DNA from: Pterois miles
Lineage: Eukaryota > Chordata > Actinopteri > Perciformes > Scorpaenidae
Assembly: GCA_947000775.1 (NCBI GenBank)
Contig: CAMQGK010000463.1
Location: forward strand, 3,660,501 to 3,724,500
Direction of reading: 5' to 3'
Length of the DNA: 64,000 bases
The number at the start of each line of letters is the position of its first letter. The stretch's first letter is position 1. Below the pieces are notes generated by a model. The model was not told where the DNA came from. It worked only from the letters and a program-made list of their open reading frames with translations, and made no database searches. The translations under genes were made by a program, and so were the position numbers. Positions 37,341 to 49,651 of the stretch are shown one piece after another.

Positions 37341-38326
37341 TTAATTTAGAAGGGTGATCAGCAGAAATATTCCCCAGATCAGAGGCAAAGTCCCTTCTCT
37401 GGTTTCCCCTTTTGCCGCTTTTCAAAGCCCCTTGCCATTTGCAGGGTGAAGCGAGAGGGTACTCGCAGCAGAAGAGGGCCGTCCCTGCTATGTTAACAGC
37501 AAACACCAACACTACAGTGCAGCTCCTTTGGTGTGTTTCCTTTTCATGTAGCGCAGTGTAATGTTGGCCTAATTGTTTCTGCACAATGTGTGTGCTGCAC
37601 ACAGAGCTGAATTACACACCAGGGTGACAAGGGACAAAAATCTATTATGGCCCTGAAAACTGCATTTCACCCAGGGCCACAGAATCAACCTGTTGCTGAA
37701 CTAAACTGTGGTATTTTAAATAAATATGATTGATTTTGACATAGGTAGGTGCCTCATCACGAGATTTTGAGCAGGGCTTCAAATATTTCATGGTACTGCA
37801 GGGCCCCATAAGGTAGAACATAATTTTATCTTTTTTAGTTGTTATTTATGATGATAAACTGCCCATTGACTGCAAATGGTTAGGCAGTCAAATTTCAACG
37901 AATGAGAGACAATGAGACTTTTCTACACAGCGAAGTAATCCTCAAGTGCATTACACACACGAGTAATAGTATAAATAATTCAGGTTGCCATAAATATGAA
38001 CTTTAGACCGTCAACAGTAGCGAATAACAAGCTTCACCACACAGGAAGGAGCAGGTTGGGTGGTGGAGAGAGTGGTGTTGATATGAAGAACTGTTATGAA
38101 GGCCAGCCTGTTCAGAGTAGAAATATGAGGATGTCACCAGTCAACTGATAGCAGATCAGCTAATGTGCCAATGTAGCTCTGATGGAACTGGTTAAAACTG
38201 GCCTTCAGTCTTCTGCCTGAATGAGCACAATAATGCACAGTGAAACTGGGGACCATTTAAGCCGGGACTAAAAGTCCCAGAAACTACTTCTCAGTTAAAA
38301 TGTTTCTTTAGCCCACTGACTGTTTC
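37341..38326. other. Unique non-coding stretch
   Basis: No gene, repeat family or structured element recognised. Confidence 0.4.
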
Positions 38327-38626
38327 CACAGCAGTCTAAAGATCTGCTAAGATTAGGCAAATTAGTACGCTGATACGTGAAAAAGTAACATGACATGGGA
38401 CGAGAGCTGCCGGTGGTCACGATCAGCGACGGTCATCAAACCACCCCAAAAGTTTCTGTACTTTCAGAAAGCACTACCGCTCGACCAGGACCTTTGTTGT
38501 GGGTAAAACCAGCCCAGTAAAATGTCCCAACACTTAATTTAGACCCTAATCCTTGCAGTCAAATGAGCTCCTCAAAAGGTTCCTAGTTCCAGGGCAAAGT
38601 TCCCGCAGTGGAAACAGGGCTTTATG
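38327..38626. mobile_element. Possible MITE with GTTTCCAC-type ends
   Basis: The left part 'actgtttccacagcagtctaaag' and the right part 'cagtggaaacagggct' are rough inverted repeats around about 300 bp. Inside is 'ttcctagttccagggcaaagttcccgc'. Similar 'tgtttccac...gaac' ends occur in fish non-autonomous DNA transposons. There is no second copy here to confirm borders. Confidence 0.35.
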
Positions 38627-39618
38627 GTCTCAAGCTCCTGGGGGAGTCTGGTCAGTAATTCTGCCTTTTCTAACCTATGCTGTATAAATGTACTTGCTCT
38701 TCAAAACATAGTCAGGTGATCAGGTGTGATAACTAGTTTAGTTATGTGTCTTGACATGCAGTTTCCTGTTTTTTTTTTTTTTTTTAAATTAACAGCAGTT
38801 CCACAGCTATAACTACAATAACAAACATTTAAAGTCATCAATGCGATTTGCAAAAGTTGCCAGTTTGCTTATTTCTTTGTTAGACAGTGTAATGTGAGAG
38901 TGTAAAAGAACATTTTCCTCATACTCCGTTTCTGTACCGTATACCTCCAGCATTGGAGTTTTCACAGGCTGTATTTTCCCCTTTGAAATCACTTACTTAA
39001 ACAGTCAGGCTCAACGGGGAGGATTATTAGTGAAGGAAATCCATATTGAGCCACAGCAGCCAATTTTTGCCAAAGGGCAGAAATCAGCGGCTCACGAGAC
39101 ACGGGCATTTGATTGCTGGGAGTCTCTAAAACACACAACCAAACACGAGCACTTAAGGGACAAGCATATATACTCCTCACATGTGCACACACACATGCAG
39201 ACGGACCATGCCCCGCGGGACTCGAGTCACACTGATACCGTCGCAGTCCCCCCGTGGCACTAGAAGCAGGCACGGCAGGCCATCTGGAGTCGGGAGGAGG
39301 GTTTGTTAGAGGGGTGTTGAAACCGAGTGGTACATGCTTCGACCGTGTGGCTGACCATCTGGCTTGGCATACTGTGTACCAGTAACTTTGAGCAGTCCTG
39401 CAAGAGAGAGGAGGGGGAGGAGGAGGAGAGATGGATGGATGGGTGGTGACAGAGGGGGAGATAGCTGTAGGGTTAAAAGCAGCCAGAGTTTAGTGGCACC
39501 GATTTGATTGATGTCTTTGGTATAGCTCTCGTTCAGCCTCTTTCTCTCGTTGCTCTCTATGTTTAGAAAGTCTGCTTCCGCGAATGAAATAAATCTTTAT
39601 GGGTGTTGCATACGTTAT
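38627..39618. other. Unique non-coding stretch
   Basis: Has a T-run at about 38769-38786 and a purine-rich patch near 39400-39445. No gene is supported. Confidence 0.4.
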
Positions 39619-39799
39619 TAGGGCTGCAGCGATTATTTTCATTATTGATTAATCTACTGCTTATCTTCTCGATTAATCATTGATCTGTCCCCAAGAGCTC
39701 AAGGTGACGTCTTCATATTGCTTGTTTTGACAAAGGGAAAAATATATTACAGATTAACTCCATTGATTGATAAATTGATTGATTATTGTTTCAGCTCTA
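39619..39799. mobile_element. Family C hAT-like MITE, copy C2 (internally deleted)
   Basis: TAGGGCTGC at the left and CAGCTCTA at the right are the family ends. Between them are 'gattattttcattattgattaat' and 'gattgattattgtttcag', but the central part found in the other two copies is mostly missing, so the element is only 181 bp. Flanking bases do not form a clear duplication. Confidence 0.7.
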
Positions 39800-40547
39800 G
39801 GCAGTATTATCACATAATTGCGTAGCATGAGCAACATCTTCTGAATAACTTACGGTTTTCCGATTATTTACTGAAACAATTAAATCTGTCATGCTGCACT
39901 AAGATGAAGAATAAGATGAAGAGGAACGACCCGAGGTGGAGCTGGTGTTTGTAAGGTGGAGGGACGGAGGAAGTTGACCCCCTGTTTGTGGGAAGACTGC
40001 CAACATCAGACACACACATGAAGTCTGCGAAGCTGAAAGCTCCGTGACCCTTTTCTTACCGCACAGATTGAGCAAGAGACCCAGAGAGAGGAGGAGGAGG
40101 AGTGAGCGAGAAAGAGATAAAGAGAGAAAATGAGGTTTTATCTTATGAGCCAATGTGTGGCCTGACTCATGTCTGCATTAAGCCAAGTGAGGTATCCGCT
40201 TCCCCTTAATATTTTATAGTTTCCTTCAAAGAGGTCCCGCTGCCCGTACTAAAGTAGCAAGCAAGAATTCAGACTTCCTACCAGGTATCCTGAACCTGTA
40301 TAGAGTTACTCTTCTCTCCTTTACCAATCTCCTTCCTCACACACTTTATCTCCACAGAACAGTGATGGCACATTTCCCCTGAATCCACCTACAGTATTCC
40401 CTCAAAACACAGTCAGTGGACGTACAACCAGACATGTTTTCAGCTGTGTTAGATGAAGGAAAACCAAAACAAAAAAAAAAAGATTTGGCATCATATTGAA
40501 AAATTCAAATTGACATATATAAAGATGAATGACATGACAGCTCCCCA
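39800..40547. other. Unique non-coding stretch
   Basis: A GAG/GA-rich patch near 40080-40125 and an A-run at about 40468-40481. No gene recognised. Confidence 0.4.
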
Positions 40548-40969
40548 AAAGTGAAGCCAAAACATCTTGATTGCCCCCTGGTGGTTGGCTGCAGTATACG
40601 TCAGAAATCCTGCATCCTCCATGTTCGCGGATGGGACATTGGCCAAACTAAAAAGTCAAAACATTTGCCCAAAGATGGTTTCTGTATTTAGGTAGTTCTT
40701 ATCATGCTGATGTACTGTACACGTTCATTTTTCTGATAAGTTTGATTTTAATTGGTTATTTGATGCTATAAAAGGGGGTGAAACATCATGATTGGCAGCT
40801 GTGAGTCTCTGTCACTGACAAGATGCAGCATTGCATGACTCATGATTGGTTCAGTCAGGTGATATCCATACTGCATCTGCACCAGCCGATCATTACTGCA
40901 CATACTCAAAATGACGCTGAAATCCCAACATGGCAGCTCCCGTATTTAGGATATTTTGGCTTCACTTGT
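40548..40969. mobile_element. MITE with AAGTGAAGCCAAAA termini
   Basis: The left end AAAGTGAAGCCAAAA and the right end TTTTGGCTTCACTTG are inverted repeats. The interior ('cttgattgccccctggtggttggctgcagtat', 'atgggacattggccaaactaaaaagtcaaa', 'gaaatcccaacatggcagctcccgtattt') is a frequent percomorph repeat as I recall it. About 422 bp. The frame at 40823-41074 partly overlaps and is not a gene. Confidence 0.75.
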
Positions 40970-41209
40970 ACAGTGGTAACTGTAAAAGTGAAAACATGTC
41001 CGTCTTTATATATAGTTTATGATACCAAAGAGCTGATTTTTCATAACTTGTGGCACAACAGACTGATATTATAGCACATGAGCCATGCTTGTATACACTC
41101 ACACACCAGTGTCTATGAGGGCAGGCAAACTGACATTGATGAGAGCACTGATGCTACGACAAACGATACACCAGTTTGGCCTTAGTATGTTTAGAAGTTA
41201 TGCACCTTT

Positions 41210-41448
41210 TTGTTGAGGTGGTTCGGGCATCTGGTAAGGATGCCTCCTGGGCGCCTCCCTAGGGAGGTGTTCCAGGCACGACCAGCGGGGAGGAGGCCCT
41301 GGGGCCGACCCAGGACTAGGTGGAAGGATTATATCTCCACACTGGCCTGGGAACGCCTCGGGATCCCCCAGTCAGAGCTGGTTAATGGGGTCCCCTGCTG
41401 GAGCGGTTGCCCCCGCGACCCGACGGTTGAAGATGAAGATGAGATGAA
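41210..41448 (+). pseudogene. C-terminal fragment of RTE/Rex3-like retrotransposon ORF
   Basis: The plus-strand frame reads LRWFGHLVRMPPGRLPREVF, then a Pro/Arg-rich segment, then 'RTRWKDYISTLAWERLGIP'. This is the familiar extreme C-terminus of a fish non-LTR retrotransposon reverse-transcriptase protein. Right after it comes 'gaagatgaagatgagatgaagag', a GATG-type tandem tail like that described for Rex3 elements of the RTE clade. The catalytic reverse-transcriptase and endonuclease domains are absent: this is a 5'-truncated, dead copy, the normal outcome of target-primed insertion. The clade is less certain than the class. Confidence 0.75.
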
Positions 41449-41709
41449 GAGCACCTTTTTGTTACTCTCACTGCTACACCCCCTTTTTACCAATTAGCAT
41501 GAACATACACCTTCACACCCACGCACTTGACCTCCACGCCAAATCTCAGCCTTCTGTAGTGAAAACTGTGGCCACCAAAGGGTGGGGAAATGTTTGCGGA
41601 CCGACCGGCTGGCCGACAGAGTGAGCTATAGAGCTATAGCTGCTGGTTGCAGATAAAAATATGTAGTATATACTGTATGTATTTATGTTGGTTCCCAATT
41701 ACTAATCAG

Positions 41710-41931
41710 TCAAAGGGACGGAGGGTTTTTGAGAGATGGATGAAATCTGGTCCTGCTTTAAACTTCAAAGTCAGGAAAGGGTATAGAGTTCCTAAACACA
41801 TCATGAATATTGAAGACTGTAAAGTCACTCTTTCTGATCTGAGAGAGAAACTTTTGAAGAGCGCCACCCCACCTCCTCCAGCTCCCCGACTTACAGTAGC
41901 CAAGCGGATGGGCAGTCCATTAACTATTTAA
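41710..41931 (+). CDS. Unassigned protein-like frame, possible last exon or retrocopy fragment
   Basis: 73 codons and a TAA stop. The frame is preceded by 'ttactaatcag', which has a branch-point-like TACTAAT and an AG at 41708-41709 in phase with the frame, but only a weak pyrimidine tract. The composition reads like real protein: basic 'RVFERWMKSGPALNFKVRK', then a helix-like segment 'DCKVTLSDLREKLLKSA', then 'TPPPPAPR' and a short tail. I do not recognise the family. It could be a terminal exon of a gene whose other exons lie elsewhere, a fragment of a processed copy, or chance. It lies about 260 bp downstream of the retrotransposon end at 41448, so transposon-related origin is also open. 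Confidence 0.3.
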   Translation, partial: SKGRRVFERWMKSGPALNFKVRKGYRVPKHIMNIEDCKVTLSDLREKLLKSATPPPPAPRLTVAKRMGSPLTI

Positions 41932-42825
41932 ATGCACACAGAGATGTGAGAAGTAGTGGCCAGCATTTTAATGAAAAACAGAGAACGGATTGGCTCCTGA
42001 AGGGACCACTCTGTTTCTGATTACCATTACTACAGCTCAGAGTTACATTTATAGGTCTGGCTGTGATTAAAGTTACATTGATATTTTCTTTTCTTCTTCT
42101 TTTTCTGGAGTCGGTGTACGCATGCTCTTTTCTCCCTAACCAGATGTGTGGTGCAGAGCCTTCGTGGCAGCTCCATTTCTATGTCTGCAAGTCAAGACAG
42201 TGACAAAGTGCTACTAAATCCAAATAGGTCTGAGTCAAAGCCAACGTGTCATCTATCTTTCCTATTTCCCCTGAGGGAGTGCTCACCTATCCAGCCTTCC
42301 ACGGTCCTATCTTGGGCACTGTGCTAATAAGGAACACCCCGTGTTTAAGCTGGATGAGGCCCTGTCAAGGATTCTGGTCCAAGGCTACGATGCCTACACA
42401 GGGACACTTTGGGATGAGAGATGGGGGTGAGAATATTTCATTCCTTCAGTCATTAACTACCTATAATTAGATACAGTACTGTGTAGCTGCAGTAAGAGTT
42501 TAGTGGCTTATCGTCATACTATACATGTCAAATCTCAACCCGGTCTCCTACTAACTACATTTGTATACTATAATTTCCACTTGATACACTAGGATTTTTT
42601 TCCTATTCAGGAACTGTATATTTATAAATTAGATATGCCAGCTTTTGAGAAATGTAGACTTTATTATTATTTTTGTATATCCGCACAGGTTATTTTATGT
42701 GTAAACTGAAAACAGATGACAGACAGTGAACATTTTTGTTATATCAATAAATACAAAATCCAGCAGCATTCAATTTCTTACAACTATGTATTTCACTAAA
42801 ATAAAATTAGTTTGAGCAGAATTCT
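41932..42825. other. Unique AT-rich stretch
   Basis: No gene or repeat recognised. About 42000-42090 is AT-rich unique sequence. Confidence 0.4.
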
Positions 42826-43118
42826 TAGAGCTGAAACAAATAATCGATTGTTGTCAACTATAAAATTTACCGCCAATTATTGTAATAATCAATTTTTTAA
42901 GAAAAAAACATTTTTTTCTGGTTTCTTTACTCCTCTATGACGGTAAACTGAAATATCTTTGAGTTGAGGACAGAACAGGATATTTGAGGACGTCATCTTG
43001 GGCTTTGGGAAACACTGATTGGCATTTTTCACCATTTCCTAACATTTATCGACCAAAAGACTAATCGATTAACTGAGGAAATAATCAACAATGAAAATAA
43101 TCGTTAGTTGCAGTGCTA
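42826..43118 (+). mobile_element. Family C hAT-like MITE, copy C3
   Basis: Begins TAGAGCTGAAAC and ends GTTGCAGTGCTA. The centre 'tttctttactcctctatgacggtaaactga' and 'ggacgtcatcttgggctttgggaaacac' is near-identical to the copy at 31271. The flanking 8-mers no longer match, suggesting an older insertion. Confidence 0.8.
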
Positions 43119-43755
43119 ATTTTTGACAGACAGGGATGGAAATCTGCGGATATAAAGCACATATATATTATATGGAAGTTTCGATGTGAATCCTGAATTA
43201 TTTTTGAGATTTCAAAACTCTGAATTGACTGAAAAAGATGCCGAAAGTTGGAAACTGTGTTTGCATATCTTCAAAGCAATTCTTTACAGCTGATTCTGCC
43301 TCTCATCTTTTCATCCGAGTCTCAGCAAGTCTTCACCTCTATGAATATGTGAAAGGACTGCACTGATTAGTGTTTCATTGATGAAGCACTATAGCAGAAG
43401 AAAAAGATCTATTGTTCTTTACGATTCAAGGATACACATACGGCTAAAACACGGTTGTATTCTCTATTTTCTAAGTGTCTGGCTCTTTAGTATTTTTACC
43501 CCTGAGACGTTAAAACAGCAGCCACTTGAGCTCCCTCCGGCAGGGTGCTAAGTGGCTGAAAGGACTGGGAGAGGCTTGTGTAGGAGACTAAAGACATGCC
43601 TCTGTAAACACGCATGCATCTTTGCACTGCTCTCACTTCACACACAAGCTCTCCCCGGCAGAGTCAATAAACTGTTTGTTTTAAGTGTCTCTCTCACTTT
43701 CATTCACTCTGTGTATCCCTCGCTTAGTTCTCTGTAGCCACGATATGAAACGCCT

Positions 43756-43789
43756 TTCTCTCTCTCTCTCTCCCTCTCTCTCTCTCTCT
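43756..43789. repeat. (CT)n microsatellite
   Basis: About 34 bases of CT repeat with one CC interruption. Confidence 0.95.
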
Positions 43790-44539
43790 TCTTCTGAAGC
43801 AGTGCTCAATCTTGCGCTGCAGCGCAACAGGAAGCCGTTTAGAGTATAGTCCCCACCATTGTTCCAGTCTGTTTCTCTCAAAAAGCTTTTATCGCTTCTA
43901 CTAAGCGCTCTGCCAGGGGAGAAACAAAGATTTGTTGATAGTTCGCCGCTGCTAAAATTGCACCCTGGAGGTTCGCACACTTAACATGTGGAACATGTAA
44001 TAAATTAAGAACAACGAGATGCAAACTTGGATGATGGAGGATGTTCCTGTGAGTGATGACAGCAGGGTCGTGTACCATGGCAGGGACACTGCAGTTTCCT
44101 CTCTGTTATCTCAGAGCTCTCACTCGAGCTTTCCTGTTGCTCTCTAACTTCTCCCTCTCTTTTCTTCTCTTCACTGGAAACAACTGTGCTTTGGAAATAC
44201 AGACATGGGGGTATAGATGCATTATTGGGGTGATTGTCATTATGTTCATTCTTCATTACAGTTAAACTTTGAAGCAAAATATACAATACAAATGAAAATA
44301 AAATACTACAAATCACTTGCCAAAACCCTGAAAACACTGCTGGCATATTGTCCCACAGTCCAGTAAGATGATTTGCCAAAAACAGCCATTACAAACAACT
44401 GTAAAACAACAAAGAACATTTGTTAAACATCAAGTACATAAAAAACTTCAAATCTGAGTCAATCCAACATAGATTTAAAAGTCTCCAAGAGCTCTAACAT
44501 ATAATTGTAATGTCATTTTAATATTTTAATGTGGGCGGC

Positions 44540-44564
44540 CGACTGTCTCAGTCAGAGACAGTCG
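44540..44564. repeat. Perfect 10-bp stem hairpin
   Basis: CGACTGTCTC, loop AGTCA, GAGACAGTCG. It is not followed by a T-run and is not in a gene context, so it is not a terminator. No family was identified. Confidence 0.9.
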
Positions 44565-46743
44565 TTGACGGGCAAATGAGCCCAAAAGTGCAGACGCCTG
44601 ACATTTTGTGCACACTGTATGTGATTGTGTTTGGAAATACAGAGGCTAAGAGTGCACAAAATACCCCCAAATAATCACCAAACATTTGTACACCAACAAA
44701 TCAGTGTGGCCATTACAATGAAGCTCCCCAGTACCTATTAAAGTGGAAATGAAGCCTGGTATCCTAAAGGGATTTCCACTCTAATGAGCAGTTACATAAC
44801 AAACATGACAAAAGAGAGAAAAAGAGAAAAAAAGGAGGAGAAAAAGAAGATTCTGTTTGATGTTTTCGTGACAAGAGCGCCGCCATGTTGCAGTACTCTA
44901 GCCTCTGACGTCGCTTGGTTGGTTAGCTCGGCTACGTTACAGATACAACGGTAGTCACCGTGAAACACGGAGACTGAGGAGACACAAGGCAGAAGTAAAC
45001 AAAATAGGGGACACGACTGTATTGTTCCTGGATGTAAAGATGAGTTTTACAGTGTTAAAAGTGCTGCAGTACCGTTACTGATCTCCGTTTCAGCGTCAGT
45101 TTATGAAATGGACTGTTTTGTGCTTGATTTTAACATTGTAAAACTCAGCTTTACAGCCAGGAGCAATGCTTAGTGTCCTCTCTTTTTTTTTTTCTGTCCT
45201 GTGTCTCCTTAGTTTCTGTCTGTCTCAACCAACTGAGCAACATCATCTTGTCACAAAATCTGCAGGAAAGATGACACAGATCTTATGTTTTTTTTTTTTT
45301 TACATGCTAACATTTGTCTTGTTTGTTTTAAAATGCTTCATCAGAGTGGGAATCTCTTCACTAAACCACCTTAACTTAGTTGAATGTTTCATTTTCACTT
45401 TAAATGTTCCAATAACAAAATTACATACAACTAATTCTTGCATCACTTATATCAACAAAAGGAAGACTGGAAGTAACTTAGACCTTGAACTTTCTGTCCG
45501 TCAGACCAAACACAGATTGTATCCTTGTGTTTTTCCATCACTGGGAGTTTTACAGTTTTAATCAATAACATAAATATTTTATTTGATAAAAAGGAAGACA
45601 GAAATAAAGTAAAATGGGTGCTCGCTTTGATAAAATCTGGCTTGATTCAGGTGTAATGGACAGACCAACAGAAATCATAAGAGATTACATAGATTTCAGT
45701 TATGTTACTCAAAGTTGCATCATCATCCAAGACAGCGTGATGATATAATCCATACCATCTATATACATACTGTATATAGAAATTCTGAAAGGTACATAAA
45801 TATGTGAGTGAAAAACATACTGTCAATACATGTGTGGAGTCACTAAACCACCACACACTCGGGGTGTGATGGGTGTGACCGCCCCTTGACCTGTCTTCTC
45901 CTGTCTTGCTCAATGCTTAGAGTTTAAGTCTGTTCCTTGACCCTTGCTAGGCTAAGCTGCTTTTAGATAATCAATGGACATAAGTTAAAGTTAATTGCCA
46001 TGTCACAATGTCACAGACACCACAGACTTGCCGTTGAGGACTCTGTGTGGGAGGGGGGCAGGTGTAAGAGGATTACAGGCACCAGATGTCTGTGTGTTTA
46101 GTTTTGGCTTTAGCCCAGACAGGTTCAGGTCTGACTGGCCAGGGCGAGTTCCCAGAAAAAAAACACAATTTGTGTTCCTGAAAATTGTGCATCTCGTTGT
46201 AATAGAAGCCACGCTGTTCCCTGATAGGTACAGTAATGAAAACCACATCATAACAACAGCTAGAGCATGCATATACTGTATGTTAGCATGGAGGGTGAGA
46301 ACAAACATCCCATAACTTCAAGACAGTGCTACGCTAACAGGGAAGCTCTTTTTTTTTTTTTTTTTTTGCATAACATTACTCTATAACCTTTATGTAAATA
46401 ATTTAAAGTGCTACTTGAATTATTCATCAAAAGTGGCCACAAAGACAAGGGAGCTCTCAATGTGGCCACGCTCCATTTTCTAATGTTCTTTATTGTGGCG
46501 ACTAAATGTATTTATTGTAAAAGACGTCACTGCATTGGTTTGTTGACGCCTGCCTAATACATAATGTGAATGTATACGGTCTTCTGCATACAGAGAGGGG
46601 CTCGTATTGTTTCACTGTGTACATGTTGTGGTTCCAGTGTATAGTGTGAAGCTGCTTATGATGTAGAAACATGCTACCATATATAATTTGTATGATCTGT
46701 ACTTGTGCAGTTATAGTTATAATATAAAATAATATAATATAAT

Positions 46744-47322
46744 TACAGCTGTCAACATGTCAATCACGCATTAATGCAAATTTGATTTAATGCCATGACT
46801 TTCTTTAATGTATTAACGCAATTGATCTTCCAGAGGTTGTACCAGGATTAGTTTTAAAGGTGGAGTGAAGAAACTGGCACAATACTAAACTAGAAAACCT
46901 CAGGAATCAATTGGTACCAACCAATGGTGAGTCACCAAGTCACTGTAGCTCGTCGCAAAGGGGGTTAAATGACACTCCAACTTCTGGTAAATTTTAGTGA
47001 GGAAAAACTGTCATGCCCATTTTCAAAGGGGTCCATTGACCTCTGACCTCAAGATATGTGAATGAAAATGGGTTCTATGAGTACCCACGAGTCTCCCCTT
47101 TACAGACATGCCCACTTTATGCAAGTCATAGTCAAGTCAGCACACTGACAGCTGTTGTTGCCTGTTTGGCTGCAGTTTGACATGTTATGATTTGAGCATA
47201 TTTTTTTATGCTTAATGCACTACCTGTGAGTGTTTCTGGACAATATTTGTCATTGTCATTTTTGTGTTGTTAACTGATTTCCACTCATACTCCACACATA
47301 CTTTAAGCGATTGTCAGCCCTA
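46744..47322 (-). mobile_element. Family A hAT-like element, copy A4, with 8-bp duplication
   Basis: Ends are TACAGCTGTCA at the left and TTGTCAGCCCTA at the right. Flanks are AATATAAT (46736-46743) and AATATGAT (47323-47330), 7 of 8 identical. With the similar duplication at A5 this gives the family its hAT signature. The interior runs in reverse orientation to A3. 579 bp, no transposase. Confidence 0.88.
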
Positions 47323-47330
47323 AATATGAT

Positions 47331-49169
47331 ATAATATAATGTAATATAATAATCAGTTGGGACACTTTTGTATAAACACCAATAACCTTCCATTAGTCAC
47401 AGACGACTTGAACAGTAATGAAAATAATTTGATCCCTGAATAATAAATAATGTCTGCTAACAATTCATCAAGTCCAACCTAAACGTGAAAGATACAAAGG
47501 TTCTGCCTCCCCGGGACGGATGAGAGATATATAAATAAATAATAATAAATATATAAATATGTAAATGCTGTATATTTCCAAACTGAATAAAATGTGAGGA
47601 CTAGTCTCCACTTTGAGGTTGAAAGTGTGGAGGGTGTGGATGAGTATGAGCATGGTGAATGAACTGTAGCCATACTGTAGTTGCCCAGCTGTGTCTTGTC
47701 CAAACTGACCCCGCTCTCCCCTACTCATGCTGTGACCTGAAATATTATTGTCTCTAACTGTTATTTGTTGGATGTCTGAAAGATTGTTTATTGTGCCAGG
47801 AGACTCTTGAAAAGGCGATTTTAAGGATGTTTATGTGGAGATGAAGGCTTTCGGTCCTGTGGGGAAGAGCAGCTAAGATTGATCTGAACCTGCTCACAGA
47901 GCAGCATGTAGGCCTGTGGCTGTCATACTGCAGACAGGGGAGAGAGGTTTTAAATGTATACTGTAGCAGTTGAGAGGCCACACAGGATATTACAGATGTG
48001 CTCCCTATTTAGACCCCCAAACCTCCAGCTGTCAACCCTGTAACATCCATCATGTCCTCTCCGTGTGATGAGGGATGTGGCTGAGGACAGACCTGAGCTG
48101 GTTACCACAAAGGATTTGGGACTAGAGCTACCTCTTCAGGCCTGTACCTGAGGCTGGAGGCGCCCAACTGTAGCGAGCTTTTGTCACCCTGTCACCATCT
48201 CTTTTCTCCGTGACTTATGTCCCCTCCGGCATCTTTGGGACTCCATTACCCCTGTGTGTATTGTGGGAATGTCAGGACCTCCCCGTGTGGAGAGCATGCG
48301 TCTCAGATTGATGGGCGGAGGTCTAACTGTGACCTGGCTGACTTTCACTCTTACTCTTACAGACAGATTTACATGGTACGGGCATGAGGCTTTTGTGCAT
48401 TATGGGCGAGGATTGTGAGGTCCCTGGAGAAGTTGTAAAAAGGGGAAGATGACTTATTTACGATCCTGGGCTCCAGAAAGTTCTTGCAATGAGCAAAATG
48501 TCTTAAAACAGTGCTTCTAAGGTGACATGAAATGGTGGTGGGTGATTGCACACACATGCTTCAACATGAATGATCTTTTATGGCAGAGCAGCATTGTTGC
48601 ACTGATGTCTTCTGGTCTAAAGTTCCAACTCAGTATCCATGTTTGGTGTTTGGGGTTACTGGCTGCTGTATGGTGAAGATTTAATCCACTGGATCAGCAT
48701 AAACAACAATACAACATGATTTTATTGTGGTTGATTCTACATTGTCCAGATCCTTATTTTAAATTTGGCTGGTTTTGGAGAGATTATTATTATTAAAGAT
48801 TATGTTCCCATACAAAAAAGAATTGTTATTTACATTTTGAGGAAAATATATTTTCATGTGGATTGTGTTTGTTTTTGATGTATCACAGAAGCGCCTGTAA
48901 TCACATAATGGGGAGAAGTTTGGGGCGGTGGATTGCTCACCGGACTCTTGCCCAGGAGACTGTTGTTCATGTCATGAAACTAAAAGTCAGCTTCAGTTAT
49001 TTTTAATCACTTAACCAGGTGGTTTTGTTGCATTTTTTTTGTTGTGTTTGTTTCAGTTGTGTGAGCATTATGATAGCACTGATGGCTAGCATTTAAAATA
49101 GGTACTGCAGTCCAAAATCAAAACACTAGAGCCGTGACTCATCCGGTCCTCTGGCGTGACTGATGGTAG
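47331..49169. other. Unique non-coding stretch
   Basis: About 48910-49060 has 'cggactcttgcccaggagac' and 'cttaaccaggtggttttgttgc', loosely reminiscent of the F-type repeats, but diverged. No gene is supported. Confidence 0.4.
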
Positions 49170-49651
49170 GTAGCACAAATGTTTGCAATTTGAGGGTTAC
49201 CTTTTAGACACAGGCGCATTAGCCTCTGGCCAGCAGCAGTAGTCAGAATCAGTTAACCGACTGTGTGTCTCAAATACTCGCTGCTTTCATAACCCAGCTG
49301 AGAGATGTGCCGAGGCTTTTCAGGTCGGCTAGAATCTGATGTTAACGTTATCTCTGATCATCCAGTTCATCTGCTTGCTTTCACGGCTGCAGACGGCTGT
49401 GTTTGCGTGCTGATTTGTTTCATATGTGGCAACCCGGTGTTGAAATGGGCCGTGGACCGGATCACACCAGCAAAAATAAAAACAGACGTTTCAGACTGGA
49501 ATGGAAATTTCAAAGGAGAACATACTGGCTGACGCATTATTGTCAGAGAAGCCAGTATTTCAATTTAGTGTGTTTCCTTAATCTCCGATGACATATCATG
49601 GTCATTTTATGATTTATTAAAGTAAATATATTACATATTGGTCCTTTAAGC
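49170..49651 (-). mobile_element. Teleost repeat with TAAAGGACCAATATGTAA end
   Basis: On the minus strand the element begins TTAAAGGACCAATATGTAA, then 'ataaatcataaaatgaccatgatatg' and 'aaatactggcttctctgacaataatg', and continues to 'ctggccagaggctaatgcgcc'. It is recalled as a frequent percomorph repeat. Only the right terminus is clear; the left border is approximate. The frames at 49305-49591 are inside it. Confidence 0.6.

Larger units (their letters stand above)
43119..46743. other. Unique non-coding stretch with simple repeats and one hairpin
   Basis: Contains the (CT)n at 43756-43789, a short hairpin at 44540-44564, T-runs near 45181-45193, 45288-45301 and 46349-46367, and ordinary AT-rich DNA. 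The hydrophobic frame at 45166-45561 is driven by T-runs. No gene is supported. Confidence 0.45.

Noticed and set aside
44540..44564. Hairpin considered as a transcription terminator
   Set aside because: No following T-run and no gene nearby; intrinsic terminators are not expected in this genome.
45005..45130. Frame with 'GHDCIVPGCKDEF', resembling the CxxxxC start of a THAP zinc finger
   Set aside because: There is no AVPxY box and no later Cys/His pair, the context has no initiation codon nearby, and the match is too short.
45166..45561. 131-codon frame starting with a signal-peptide-like hydrophobic segment
   Set aside because: Phe/Leu-rich parts come from T-runs, and nothing further is recognisable.
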